A DNA stretch of 64,000 nt from Thalassospira profundimaris (GTDB taxonomy: Bacteria > Pseudomonadota > Alphaproteobacteria > Rhodospirillales > Thalassospiraceae): contig NZ_JPWH01000013.1 in assembly GCF_003326755.1 (NCBI RefSeq), positions 62,001 to 126,000 of the forward strand. The letters are read 5' to 3'. A model generated the notes under the pieces. The model ran no database searches. It saw only the letters and a list, made by a program, of their open reading frames with translations, and had not been told where the DNA came from. The position numbers and the translations under genes are program-made. Shown piece by piece: positions 36,575 through 43,890 of the stretch; position 1 is the first letter of the stretch; each line of letters opens with the position of its first letter.

Positions 36575-37236
36575 AGATACTCATCGCCATTCTCGCACGG
36601 GATTTGCGACTTGCGCTTCGTCAAGGCGCGGATTCCATCATGGTGGTAGCGTTTTTCATTGTAACGACCACGCTGTTTCCTTTTGGTGTCGGGCCGGAAG
36701 CCAATATTCTGGCACGCATCGCATCGGGGGTTATCTGGGTGTCGGCCCTGCTTGCCGCGATGCTGTCACTGGAACGGGTGTTCCAGACCGATTTCGAGGA
36801 TGGCACGCTGGAACTGCTTGCCATTTCACCGGTGCCGCTGGAACTGGTGGTGCTGGGCAAGGTTTTGGCGCACTGGCTGACCACGGGCCTGCCGCTGATT
36901 ATTGCCGCCCCGTTAATGGCGGTGATGCTGAATATGAACAGCGCCGGGTTTGGTACATTGATGCTGGCGATGCTGGTGGGTACCCCGGCGCTCAGTCTGA
37001 TTGGCGCGATTGGCGCAGCCCTTATTCTGGGCGCGCGACGGGGCGGGGTTCTGGTTTCGCTGCTGGTCTTGCCGCTGTATATTCCGGTGCTTATTTTCGG
37101 GGCCGGTGCGGTCGAGGCATCCTTGTTGGGCTTGCCTGCCGGGGAACATTTGCAAATTATGGGGGCCATCCTGCTTTTAACGCTGGCCCTGGCCCCACTG
37201 GCTGCGGCGCGCGCGCTGCGGCTGGCTGTTGAATAA
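36571..37236 (+). CDS. ccmB: Haem exporter permease CcmB
   Basis: 221 residues, six hydrophobic helices. Family blocks LERVFQTDFEDGTLELLAIS and VLVSLLVLPLYIPVLIFGAGAV are present. It is the membrane partner of CcmA, and the start overlaps the ccmA stop (ATGA). Confidence 0.95.
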   Translation: MKILIAILARDLRLALRQGADSIMVVAFFIVTTTLFPFGVGPEANILARIASGVIWVSALLAAMLSLERVFQTDFEDGTLELLAISPVPLELVVLGKVLAHWLTTGLPLIIAAPLMAVMLNMNSAGFGTLMLAMLVGTPALSLIGAIGAALILGARRGGVLVSLLVLPLYIPVLIFGAGAVEASLLGLPAGEHLQIMGAILLLTLALAPLAAARALRLAVE

Positions 37237-37355
37237 ACAAGACTATCGGCAAGCAGGACGCACGACAATCCCTGCCCGCCACGACACAAACCGAGAGAAA
37301 GACCGTCAAACCGGTGTGGGGCATCTCCCGCCGTGATGCGAATGGACAAGGAAAA

Positions 37356-38132
37356 ATGCATCGTTTCGCCAAACCAAGTGTCTTCCTTAAACTGGCCAGC
37401 GCCATCATGCCCTGGGCCATTGGCATCACGGTTGTCACCCTTGCTGTCGGGTTATATCTGGCATTGGTGGCATCCCCGGCCGATTATCAGCAGGGGGATA
37501 CGGTGCGCATCATGTATATTCATGTGCCGGCCGCCTGGATGGGCCTGTTTTGTTATGTCGGCATGGCAATTTGTGGTGCCATGAGTTTGATCTGGAAACA
37601 TCCGCTGGCCGACATTGCCGCCCGTGCCACCGCACCGATTGGCGCCACCTTTACCGCACTTTGCCTGATTACGGGGTCGCTGTGGGGCGAACCGATGTGG
37701 GGCACCTGGTGGGTGTGGGACGCCCGGCTGACATCGATGCTGATCCTGCTGTTTTTGTATCTGGGTTACATGGCGCTGGTAAATGCCTTTGATGACTCTG
37801 AACGCGGGTCAAAGGCCGGGTCGGCCCTGGCCCTGGTGGGTGTGATCAATGTGCCAATCGTGAAATTTTCCGTCGATTGGTGGAACACCCTGCATCAGCC
37901 CGCATCGGTGGCGCGCATGGGCGGACCCAGCATTGACCCCAGCATGTTGTGGCCGCTGTTTTTGATCGCGATTGGTTTTACCGGCTATTATGTGATCGTG
38001 CTGATCGTGCGGGTCCGCCTGGAGTTGAATGAACGGCGCATTCGCGCCCTGCAACTGGGCGGTGTCGGCCAGAGCGTGGCCGATCAGCACCATCTGGCCG
38101 TCCCGGCCAAGCAGGCAGGAGCAGGCGAATGA
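37356..38132 (+). CDS. ccmC: Haem-handling protein CcmC
   Basis: 258 residues, six helices, with an intact tryptophan-rich WWD segment (GTWWVWDARLTS, about 117-127) and both periplasmic haem-ligand histidines: H56 in YIHVPAAWM and H180 in WWNTLHQPASV. It loads haem onto CcmE. ATG 37356 follows AAGGAA; an upstream in-frame start at 37314 lacks support. The gap to ccmB is 119 bp and the gene overlaps ccmD by 4 nt. Confidence 0.96.
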   Translation: MHRFAKPSVFLKLASAIMPWAIGITVVTLAVGLYLALVASPADYQQGDTVRIMYIHVPAAWMGLFCYVGMAICGAMSLIWKHPLADIAARATAPIGATFTALCLITGSLWGEPMWGTWWVWDARLTSMLILLFLYLGYMALVNAFDDSERGSKAGSALALVGVINVPIVKFSVDWWNTLHQPASVARMGGPSIDPSMLWPLFLIAIGFTGYYVIVLIVRVRLELNERRIRALQLGGVGQSVADQHHLAVPAKQAGAGE

Positions 38133-38329
38133 GCAATTTTTTTGAAATGGGCGGTTATGCCGGTTATGTCTGGTCCAGCTATGGTCTTGCCACCATTGCG
38201 CTGGTTGTTCTGTTGATGGTCAGTCTGCGGGGCCTGAAAAAAAGCCGCCGCGACCTGGCCCATCTTGAAACCCTGTTAAAATCACGGCGACCGCGGCGCA
38301 AAAAAGCGCAGCCGGATGCCCAATCCTGA
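38129..38329 (+). CDS. ccmD: Haem exporter protein CcmD
   Basis: 66 residues: one membrane helix (about 18-34, SYGLATIALVVLLMVSL) preceded by FFEMGGYAGYVWSSYG and followed by a basic cytoplasmic tail. This is the usual CcmD plan; it stabilises the CcmC-CcmE complex. Coupled to ccmC by ATGA overlap. Confidence 0.92.
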   Translation: MSNFFEMGGYAGYVWSSYGLATIALVVLLMVSLRGLKKSRRDLAHLETLLKSRRPRRKKAQPDAQS

Positions 38330-38344
38330 TCGGAGGGTACAACC

Positions 38345-38833
38345 TTGTCCCTGTCACGCGCAAAATCACGCAAACGCCAACGCCTGTATCTGGCGAGCCT
38401 GGCTGTACTGGCCGCTGCCGGTGCGGCGGCCCTGGGCCTGACCGCCTTTCGGGATTCGGTTGTTTTCTTTTTCAGCCCGACCGAACTGGCCGAACAGTCG
38501 CCGATGTCACCGGACCGCCGCCTGCGCATTGGTGGCCTGGTCGAGGAAGGGTCGCTGCAAAAACTGGCAGATGGCAAAACCGTCACCTTTACCGTGACCG
38601 ATATGCAGCATGATGTGCAGGTTGCCTATACCGGCATCCTGCCAGACCTGTTTCGCGAAGGCCAGGGCGTGGTTGCCGAAGGCCACATGAACCCCAAAGG
38701 CCAGTTTGTTGCCAGCGAAGTACTGGCCAAGCATGATGAAAACTATATGCCGCGCGAAGTGGCCGATGCCCTGAAAAAAAGTGGACATTGGGAAGAGATC
38801 GAAGCGCAAAACGCCAAAAATATGCGTAATTAA
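38345..38833 (+). CDS. ccmE: Haem chaperone CcmE
   Basis: 162 residues: an N-terminal membrane anchor (about 13-35), an OB-fold periplasmic domain, and the covalent haem-binding His130 within LAKHDENYMP, with Tyr134 four residues on (HxxxY). It starts with TTG, clearly supported by GGAGGG about 8 nt upstream. It carries haem from CcmC to the CcmF/H ligase. Canonical throughout. Confidence 0.95.
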   Translation: MSLSRAKSRKRQRLYLASLAVLAAAGAAALGLTAFRDSVVFFFSPTELAEQSPMSPDRRLRIGGLVEEGSLQKLADGKTVTFTVTDMQHDVQVAYTGILPDLFREGQGVVAEGHMNPKGQFVASEVLAKHDENYMPREVADALKKSGHWEEIEAQNAKNMRN

Positions 38834-38844
38834 GCCATATTTTT

Positions 38845-38887
38845 GAACCATCAGAAGTATCGGGGATATTTCTTTTTGGGATGGTTC
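38845..38887 (+). repeat. Long imperfect hairpin between ccmE and ccmF
   Basis: The outer stem GAACCATC / GATGGTTC encloses an inner stem AGAAGTATC / GATATTTCT (one G-U pair) with loop GGG; six unpaired bases lie on the 3' side. It lies 12 bp after the ccmE stop and about 95 bp before ccmF. It may be an attenuator or a 3'-end stabiliser that lowers ccmF-H expression relative to ccmA-E. Confidence 0.55.
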
Positions 38888-38981
38888 CAATTTTGGCACA
38901 TTTTCAGATAGCCTTACCGCCCATCACCAGATGGCAGGGGAAACCCTGTTTTTCTTATGACAGGACGAAGCACCAGACGGC

Positions 38982-41093
38982 ATGATCGCAGAAACCGGAC
39001 ATTTCGCGCTTATTCTTCTTATGATGCTGGCCTTCTGCCAGGCCATCCTGTTTTCGCCACTTGGCATCGTTTTCCGGCGCGGTTCGCTTGGGCTGCGCAA
39101 TACCGCACATCTGCAAACCGCCGGGGGTGTGTCGTCGCTTGACACCGGGGGCCAGCACGGTTTCTGGCATCATTTTTCATCCGCTCTTCTAACCCCCGGG
39201 GCGGTCCGCATCAGCCCCGGCGCATCCCTTTCGCCCATGCCACTCTGGCCGCTGCCGGTGTTGATTTGCCTTTTGGCCCTGGGTGCCCAGGCCAGCCAGA
39301 TATACAGCTTTGTCACCAGCGATTTTACCCTGGCAATGGTGGCGCAATACAGCCATTCCTCCACCCCGCTGATGTATCGTATCGCGGCGGCCATCAGCCC
39401 GGATTGCGGGGCGACCCTCCTGTGGGTCACGCTGACATCAAGTGCGGCCATTCTTTTTCTGATTCAGAACGCGATTTTCAAAAAGGCTGAAAACCCGCAG
39501 GCAATTGTCTCCGTCATGGGGCTGGTTGTCGGCCTGCTGGCCGCCAGTGTATTGATTGATGGCACCCCTTTTGCCCGTCTGGCCGCCCCGCCGCTTGACG
39601 GGCAGGGTTTTGATCCGCAATCGCAGGATATTCTCGATCTTTTTTATTCACCCGCACTTTATGCCGGGCTGTCGGGGTTATCGGTTATTTTTGCCGCCAC
39701 CATTGCCGCCCTGCCCCGCGCCGCCCTGCATCGCGCCTGGGCCGAAATGCTGCGCCCCTGGACCCTTATCTCCTGGACCCTGCTGGGGGCGGCAATGGCG
39801 ATCAGCGCCTATCGGGCCTATTCCCAGCAAAGCTGGGGGAACTGGTGGTATTGGGATGCCTCGGAAAATGCGGTATTACTGCCCTGGCTTCTGGCAACCG
39901 CCTTTTTACACTGCCTGGCCGTTCTGGAAAAAACCGAAGCCCTGAAACCCTGGACTGCCCTTTTGGCCCTTTCGGCCTTTGGCGCCGGGTGGTTTGGCAC
40001 CTTTTTATCCCGATCAGACCTGCTGGGTCCGCTGCCTGCTGCCCTACGCTCCAGCGGGGATAACGCGGTTCTGCTGGTCGGTTTTTGTGTGCTGTTTGCC
40101 GGGGCCTATTACCTGTTTGCGCGTGTGGCCGGGCAATTGCGCGAAAATGCCGATTTTACCCTGGTGTCACGCGAAAGTGCCATGTTCATCAATAGTGTGA
40201 TGCTGGCTGTGGCGGCGGCCATTGTGTTAATTGGCACTGTTTATCCGCTGTTTTTACGCTGGCTGGGGGGCACCATCATAACCGTTGGCCCGCCCTTTTT
40301 TGTTCAGGCGCTGATGCCCGTTACCCTTGCCATGCTGCTGCTCATGGGGCTGTCGCCCACATTGCGCTGGCGGGTTGACGGTGCGGCATCGGTTGGGCGG
40401 CGCATGAAACTGGCGCTGATCCTGTCCATCATTGTTACCCTGTTTGTCTGGATGCGCCATATCGATGCGCCTTCGCTGCCGTTACTCGGCATTGGCCTTG
40501 CCGCCTGGGTGGTGACAGCCGCCCTTGGCGATTTGTGGGAAAAACTGTGGCGCCATCGCGATCACGGCGAAAGCAAATATCGCAATATCCAGTTGCTTGG
40601 CCCGCGTTATCTGGGCATGTCACTGGCCCATATCGGCATGGCCCTGCTGATCGCCGGGGGATCGGCCAGCAGCATATGGGAAGAACAATCCGTGCTGTCG
40701 GCGCGCACCGGGCAAAGCATCGAAATTGGCCCCTATAATTTGCAATATGAAGGGGTTTCCCTGCTGCCGGGCGAAAATTTTGCCACCCGCAAGGCCAAAT
40801 TCATTGTTTATCGCAATGCACAGCCTGTGACCGAACTTTATCCTGAAGTCCGCTATTATCCGATTCGCGGGGTTGAAACCAAGGAATCCGCCATCTGGCA
40901 TGGTCGCGATGGCGACCTGCATGTGTCGATTGGCGACCGCGCCGAGGATAGTGGCCGTATTGTTGATGTCCGTTTTCTGCCCATGATGCCGTGGGTATGG
41001 GCGGGCATGCTGCTTATCCTGCTGGGCGGGATCATAAATGTGCTGACCCGCATGATCCTGCTTTTCAAGAAGAACGGAGTTTCCGCCCCATGA
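38982..41093 (+). CDS. ccmF: CcmF-like haem lyase subunit, divergent (both periplasmic His ligands absent)
   Basis: 703 residues, about 15 membrane helices, in the canonical position of ccmF. The WWD segment is recognisable but altered: SWGNWWYWDASENAVLLPWL (284-303), where typical CcmF has WGGWWFWDPVENAS. The two membrane haem-b ligands are kept (H310 in AFLHCLAVLEK; H550 in SLAHIGMALL). The two periplasmic ligands that flank WWD in other CcmF proteins are not: the FHPP site is FYSP (Y222) and the SVHAFA site is LGPLPAALRS (about 348-357). The usual WGxHEGS is ISPDCGA (139-144). There is also an insertion of about 50 residues near 40-90. The role in attaching haem to apocytochrome c is inferred from position; activity may differ. 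Confidence 0.85.
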   Translation: MIAETGHFALILLMMLAFCQAILFSPLGIVFRRGSLGLRNTAHLQTAGGVSSLDTGGQHGFWHHFSSALLTPGAVRISPGASLSPMPLWPLPVLICLLALGAQASQIYSFVTSDFTLAMVAQYSHSSTPLMYRIAAAISPDCGATLLWVTLTSSAAILFLIQNAIFKKAENPQAIVSVMGLVVGLLAASVLIDGTPFARLAAPPLDGQGFDPQSQDILDLFYSPALYAGLSGLSVIFAATIAALPRAALHRAWAEMLRPWTLISWTLLGAAMAISAYRAYSQQSWGNWWYWDASENAVLLPWLLATAFLHCLAVLEKTEALKPWTALLALSAFGAGWFGTFLSRSDLLGPLPAALRSSGDNAVLLVGFCVLFAGAYYLFARVAGQLRENADFTLVSRESAMFINSVMLAVAAAIVLIGTVYPLFLRWLGGTIITVGPPFFVQALMPVTLAMLLLMGLSPTLRWRVDGAASVGRRMKLALILSIIVTLFVWMRHIDAPSLPLLGIGLAAWVVTAALGDLWEKLWRHRDHGESKYRNIQLLGPRYLGMSLAHIGMALLIAGGSASSIWEEQSVLSARTGQSIEIGPYNLQYEGVSLLPGENFATRKAKFIVYRNAQPVTELYPEVRYYPIRGVETKESAIWHGRDGDLHVSIGDRAEDSGRIVDVRFLPMMPWVWAGMLLILLGGIINVLTRMILLFKKNGVSAP

Positions 41094-41629
41094 GGTTCTG
41101 GATCGCTGTCATACCGCTGGTGCTGTTTGCGGCATTGGCCGGTATTTTTCTGACCAATATCGGCAAGGACCAGTCCGTCATTCCATCGGCCCTGATTGGC
41201 AAACCGGCCCCGGAATTTTCGCTGCCGCCGCTGCCGGGCCGGGAGACGGGCATTTCCCATGCCGACCTGACACAGGGCCATGTTTCCGTCATTAACGTTT
41301 TTGCCTCCTGGTGTGTGCCCTGCCGGGCCGAACACCCGATGATCAAACGCCTTGCCGCCGAGGCCGATGTGCCGGTCTATGGTCTGAACTACAAGGAAAA
41401 GGACCCGCAGGACGGCGTAAACTGGCTTGATGAAATGGGCGATCCCTACACCGCCGTCGGCATGGATATTTCCGGGCGCACCGCCATTGATTTTGGCGTT
41501 TATGGCGTGCCCGAAACCTTCATCATCGATGGCGAAGGCAAAATCGCCTATAAACAGGTCGGTCCGATTGACGAAAAAACACTCGAAGACGTGCTGCTGC
41601 CCAAAATCAGGGAGTTGAAAAAAGGATGA
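41090..41629 (+). CDS. ccmG: Thiol:disulfide interchange protein CcmG (DsbE)
   Basis: 179 residues: an N-terminal membrane anchor (2-22) and a periplasmic thioredoxin fold with the active site WCVPC (C75/C78) preceded by INVFASW. VYGLNYKEKDPQDGVNWL and the cis-Pro region YGVPETFIIDGEG are typical of DsbE/CcmG. It reduces apocytochrome or CcmH thiols. The start overlaps the ccmF stop (ATGA) and GGAG lies upstream. Confidence 0.96.
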   Translation: MRFWIAVIPLVLFAALAGIFLTNIGKDQSVIPSALIGKPAPEFSLPPLPGRETGISHADLTQGHVSVINVFASWCVPCRAEHPMIKRLAAEADVPVYGLNYKEKDPQDGVNWLDEMGDPYTAVGMDISGRTAIDFGVYGVPETFIIDGEGKIAYKQVGPIDEKTLEDVLLPKIRELKKG

Positions 41630-42129
41630 TACGCCTTCTTCGCCTAAACGGGCCGTTAATGCTTCCGATGCTGGCCCTGGTCATGGCCCTGGCCTTTTAT
41701 GCCCGCCCGGCCTATGCCGTGAACCCCGATGAAATGCTGTCCGACCCGGCGCTGGAAGCGCGCGCGCGCGAAATCAGCGAGGAATTGCGCTGCCTGGTGT
41801 GCCAGAACCAGTCGATTGACGATTCCGATGCCGATTTGGCCCATGATTTGCGCGTTCTGGTGCGCGAGCGCCTGCTGGCAGGCGATACCAACCAACAGGC
41901 GATCAATTATATCGTCGCGCGCTATGGTGACTATGTGCTGCTAAACCCGCCGCTCAAGCCTGATACGTACATTCTTTGGGCCAGCCCGTTTATTCTGGTC
42001 GGACTTGCCGGGTTGGCCGTGTTCGGATTTTATCGCCGCAAAAAGCGTGAAGGCCGCACCACACCGGCCAACCTGACCGATCAGGAACGCAAACGCCTTA
42101 ATGAAATTCTAAATCCTTCGGGGGATTAA
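41626..42129 (+). CDS. ccmH: Cytochrome c maturation protein CcmH
   Basis: 167 residues: signal peptide (to about AYA31), the redox motif LRCLVCQNQ (C56/C59), a three-helix periplasmic domain with RYGDYVLLNPP, and a C-terminal membrane helix (about 118-136) with a basic tail. It receives apocytochrome CxxCH thiols in the ligation step. Coupled to ccmG by ATGA overlap. Confidence 0.95.
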   Translation: MIRLLRLNGPLMLPMLALVMALAFYARPAYAVNPDEMLSDPALEARAREISEELRCLVCQNQSIDDSDADLAHDLRVLVRERLLAGDTNQQAINYIVARYGDYVLLNPPLKPDTYILWASPFILVGLAGLAVFGFYRRKKREGRTTPANLTDQERKRLNEILNPSGD

Positions 42130-42189
42130 GCCGCCCATGACCGGCACGAAAGACAGCATCGCCAGAACCTTTTCCCGGACAGGCACACC

Positions 42190-43218
42190 ATGATCTGGCT
42201 GGGTATTGCGGGACTTTCCATACTGTCATTCATTACCGTGTTTTTCACGGCCTTTTGGCGCGGCAAAAATCCGTCGGCAGCGGGCAATATCACCGCCGCC
42301 ACGCACAGCCATGCAGCCCCCCAAAAGGAGGCCAAACCCCAATACCAGATTGGCGACGTTGTTGATGACGACGACGATGACGATGACGATGATCTGGAGG
42401 ACGAGACGGATTATATCACGGGCCGACATGGCCGTGATCAGGATGTCCCGAATACGCCAGTGGTCGTTGCGGACCCAGGCGACAAACCGGTTGAGGCTGA
42501 AAGCATTGATCGAAAACGGGCCGTCGGCGTTGGTTTGATCGCTATTGTCCCCGTTCTGGCCGCCCTTGGCATCTATTTATGGCAGGGCCACCCGGAAATG
42601 CCCGCCCGCCCCTATGCCGAACGGGCAAGCGAACGCAATATCGCCGCCGCCGCCGCGGCATCCGTTGATGCCGACGACCCCGATGCCCAGACTGATAAAC
42701 AAATTCGCCGGTTGCTGGGGCAGATCGTGATTTCGCTGGAATCCAACCCGCGCAATCTGCAGGGCTGGCTGGTTCTGGCGCGCGGATCCTTGCGGCTTGG
42801 CGATATTGACCGTGCTGTTGCCGCCTATCGCCGGGCCTATGCCCTGTCGGGGCAAAACCCGCTGCTGGCGATTGAATATGCCGATACCCGCATTACCGCC
42901 CAGGGCGGCCATATTGACGAGGTATCGCGCAATCTGGTGCTTCACGCGCTGGGGCAAATGCCCAATCACCGTCTTAGCCGCTATTATTATGGCGTGATGC
43001 TGGAACAACAGGGACATCTGGAACAGTCCCTTCATGTGCTAAAGGATCTTGTTCGGGACCTGCCGGTCGATGCGCCGCTTCATGCCTCGACCGCGGCTGA
43101 AATCGCCTCCCTGCAAGCCCAGATCGATGCTGGCAAAAACGGCGACAACGTTGAAAACGGTAAAGACGATACCGCAAAACAAAACAACCAAGACCCGGTT
43201 GCCAGTGAGCGGCCTTGA
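42190..43218 (+). CDS. ccmI: Cytochrome c biogenesis protein CcmI (TPR chaperone)
   Basis: 342 residues. Membrane helices lie near 2-22 and 113-130, enclosing a cytoplasmic loop that contains ten consecutive aspartates (about 58-67). The periplasmic C-terminal part has TPR-like repeats (LQGWLVLARGSLRLGDIDRA, AVAAYRRAYALSGQNPLLAI). It presents the apocytochrome C-terminus to CcmF/H. The poly-Asp run is unusual; its length should be checked because it comes from a GAY repeat. Last gene of the ccm set. Confidence 0.88.
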   Translation: MIWLGIAGLSILSFITVFFTAFWRGKNPSAAGNITAATHSHAAPQKEAKPQYQIGDVVDDDDDDDDDDLEDETDYITGRHGRDQDVPNTPVVVADPGDKPVEAESIDRKRAVGVGLIAIVPVLAALGIYLWQGHPEMPARPYAERASERNIAAAAAASVDADDPDAQTDKQIRRLLGQIVISLESNPRNLQGWLVLARGSLRLGDIDRAVAAYRRAYALSGQNPLLAIEYADTRITAQGGHIDEVSRNLVLHALGQMPNHRLSRYYYGVMLEQQGHLEQSLHVLKDLVRDLPVDAPLHASTAAEIASLQAQIDAGKNGDNVENGKDDTAKQNNQDPVASERP

Positions 43219-43233
43219 ACGCCTTGAACGCTT

Positions 43234-43734
43234 TTAAAGGCCGTTTACCCATCCGGCAACAAACAGCCCCAGGACAATCAGGGCAACAAGCATTCCCAAT
43301 GTACCGACCAGTCCGATGATCCGGGTCAGCAACGGCCATTCCGCCAGCGCCGAAAGATCGGCACGGGACGAAGCCGCCCGCCCGGTTGGTGTTTTTCTAT
43401 CCTGGCCGTATGTTGCGTAATTGTCCCGCCCCTGCTTGGAGTATCCCTGATGGTCCTGTACATTTAACGTGCTGTCCGAGGCCGTTAACTCCGGTTCCTG
43501 TACCGCGTCCTGTTGCCCGGAATCTTGGTTATCCCCATGCCCGGCATATTGCCGCAAGCGCCCGTCATAACGGCGCAGGGCTTCCTCGCCGCTCATGGCG
43601 GGCAGGTTGATGCGGTCCAGAAAAGTCCCGTGCGACCTGCGGCGTGCATCACGGTTCGCCTCGCCTGCCGAATGAACAGGGGCCGAGCTTTTCTGTAAAT
43701 TGTGCCGGTCGTGCGCGTTTCGCGGTTTTGTCAC
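43234..43734 (-). CDS. Hypothetical tail-anchored protein
   Basis: 166 residues, unrecognised. A long, polar, probably disordered N-terminal part (1-125, rich in Arg, Gln, Asp, Ser, with TFLDRINLPAMSGEEALRRY in it) is followed by a single hydrophobic C-terminal helix (about 139-161) with no significant sequence after it, so it would be tail-anchored with the bulk in the cytoplasm. It starts with GTG and a weak ribosome site. The frame is clear of better genes on the other strand, which supports it being real. It lies between the ccmI and transglycosylase 3' ends. Confidence 0.55.
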   Translation of the reverse strand: MTKPRNAHDRHNLQKSSAPVHSAGEANRDARRRSHGTFLDRINLPAMSGEEALRRYDGRLRQYAGHGDNQDSGQQDAVQEPELTASDSTLNVQDHQGYSKQGRDNYATYGQDRKTPTGRAASSRADLSALAEWPLLTRIIGLVGTLGMLVALIVLGLFVAGWVNGL

Positions 43735-43793
43735 TTGTCAGGACTCGGGTTGCAATGATGATGGCAGGGCGTTCTTTTGCGGGCGGAATAACA

Positions 43794-43834
43794 AAAACCG
43801 CCATTGGCCATTTTATCGCCAATGACGGTTTTTC
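43794..43834. terminator. Terminator downstream of lytic transglycosylase
   Basis: A 16-position stem (AAAAACCGCCATTGGC against GCCAATGACGGTTTTT, one C-A mismatch) with a 9-nt loop and T-runs on either strand. It is placed to end the minus-strand transglycosylase transcript. Confidence 0.85.
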
Positions 43835-43890
43835 AAAACAGATGTTCTGCCCATCCCGAAATGTCGCATGCGAACACGCAGAAAAAATCC

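Noticed and set aside
42355-42393. Trinucleotide-like GAY tract considered as a repeat element
   Set aside because: It is in-frame coding sequence for Asp within ccmI, with mixed GAT/GAC codons; reported only as a protein oddity.
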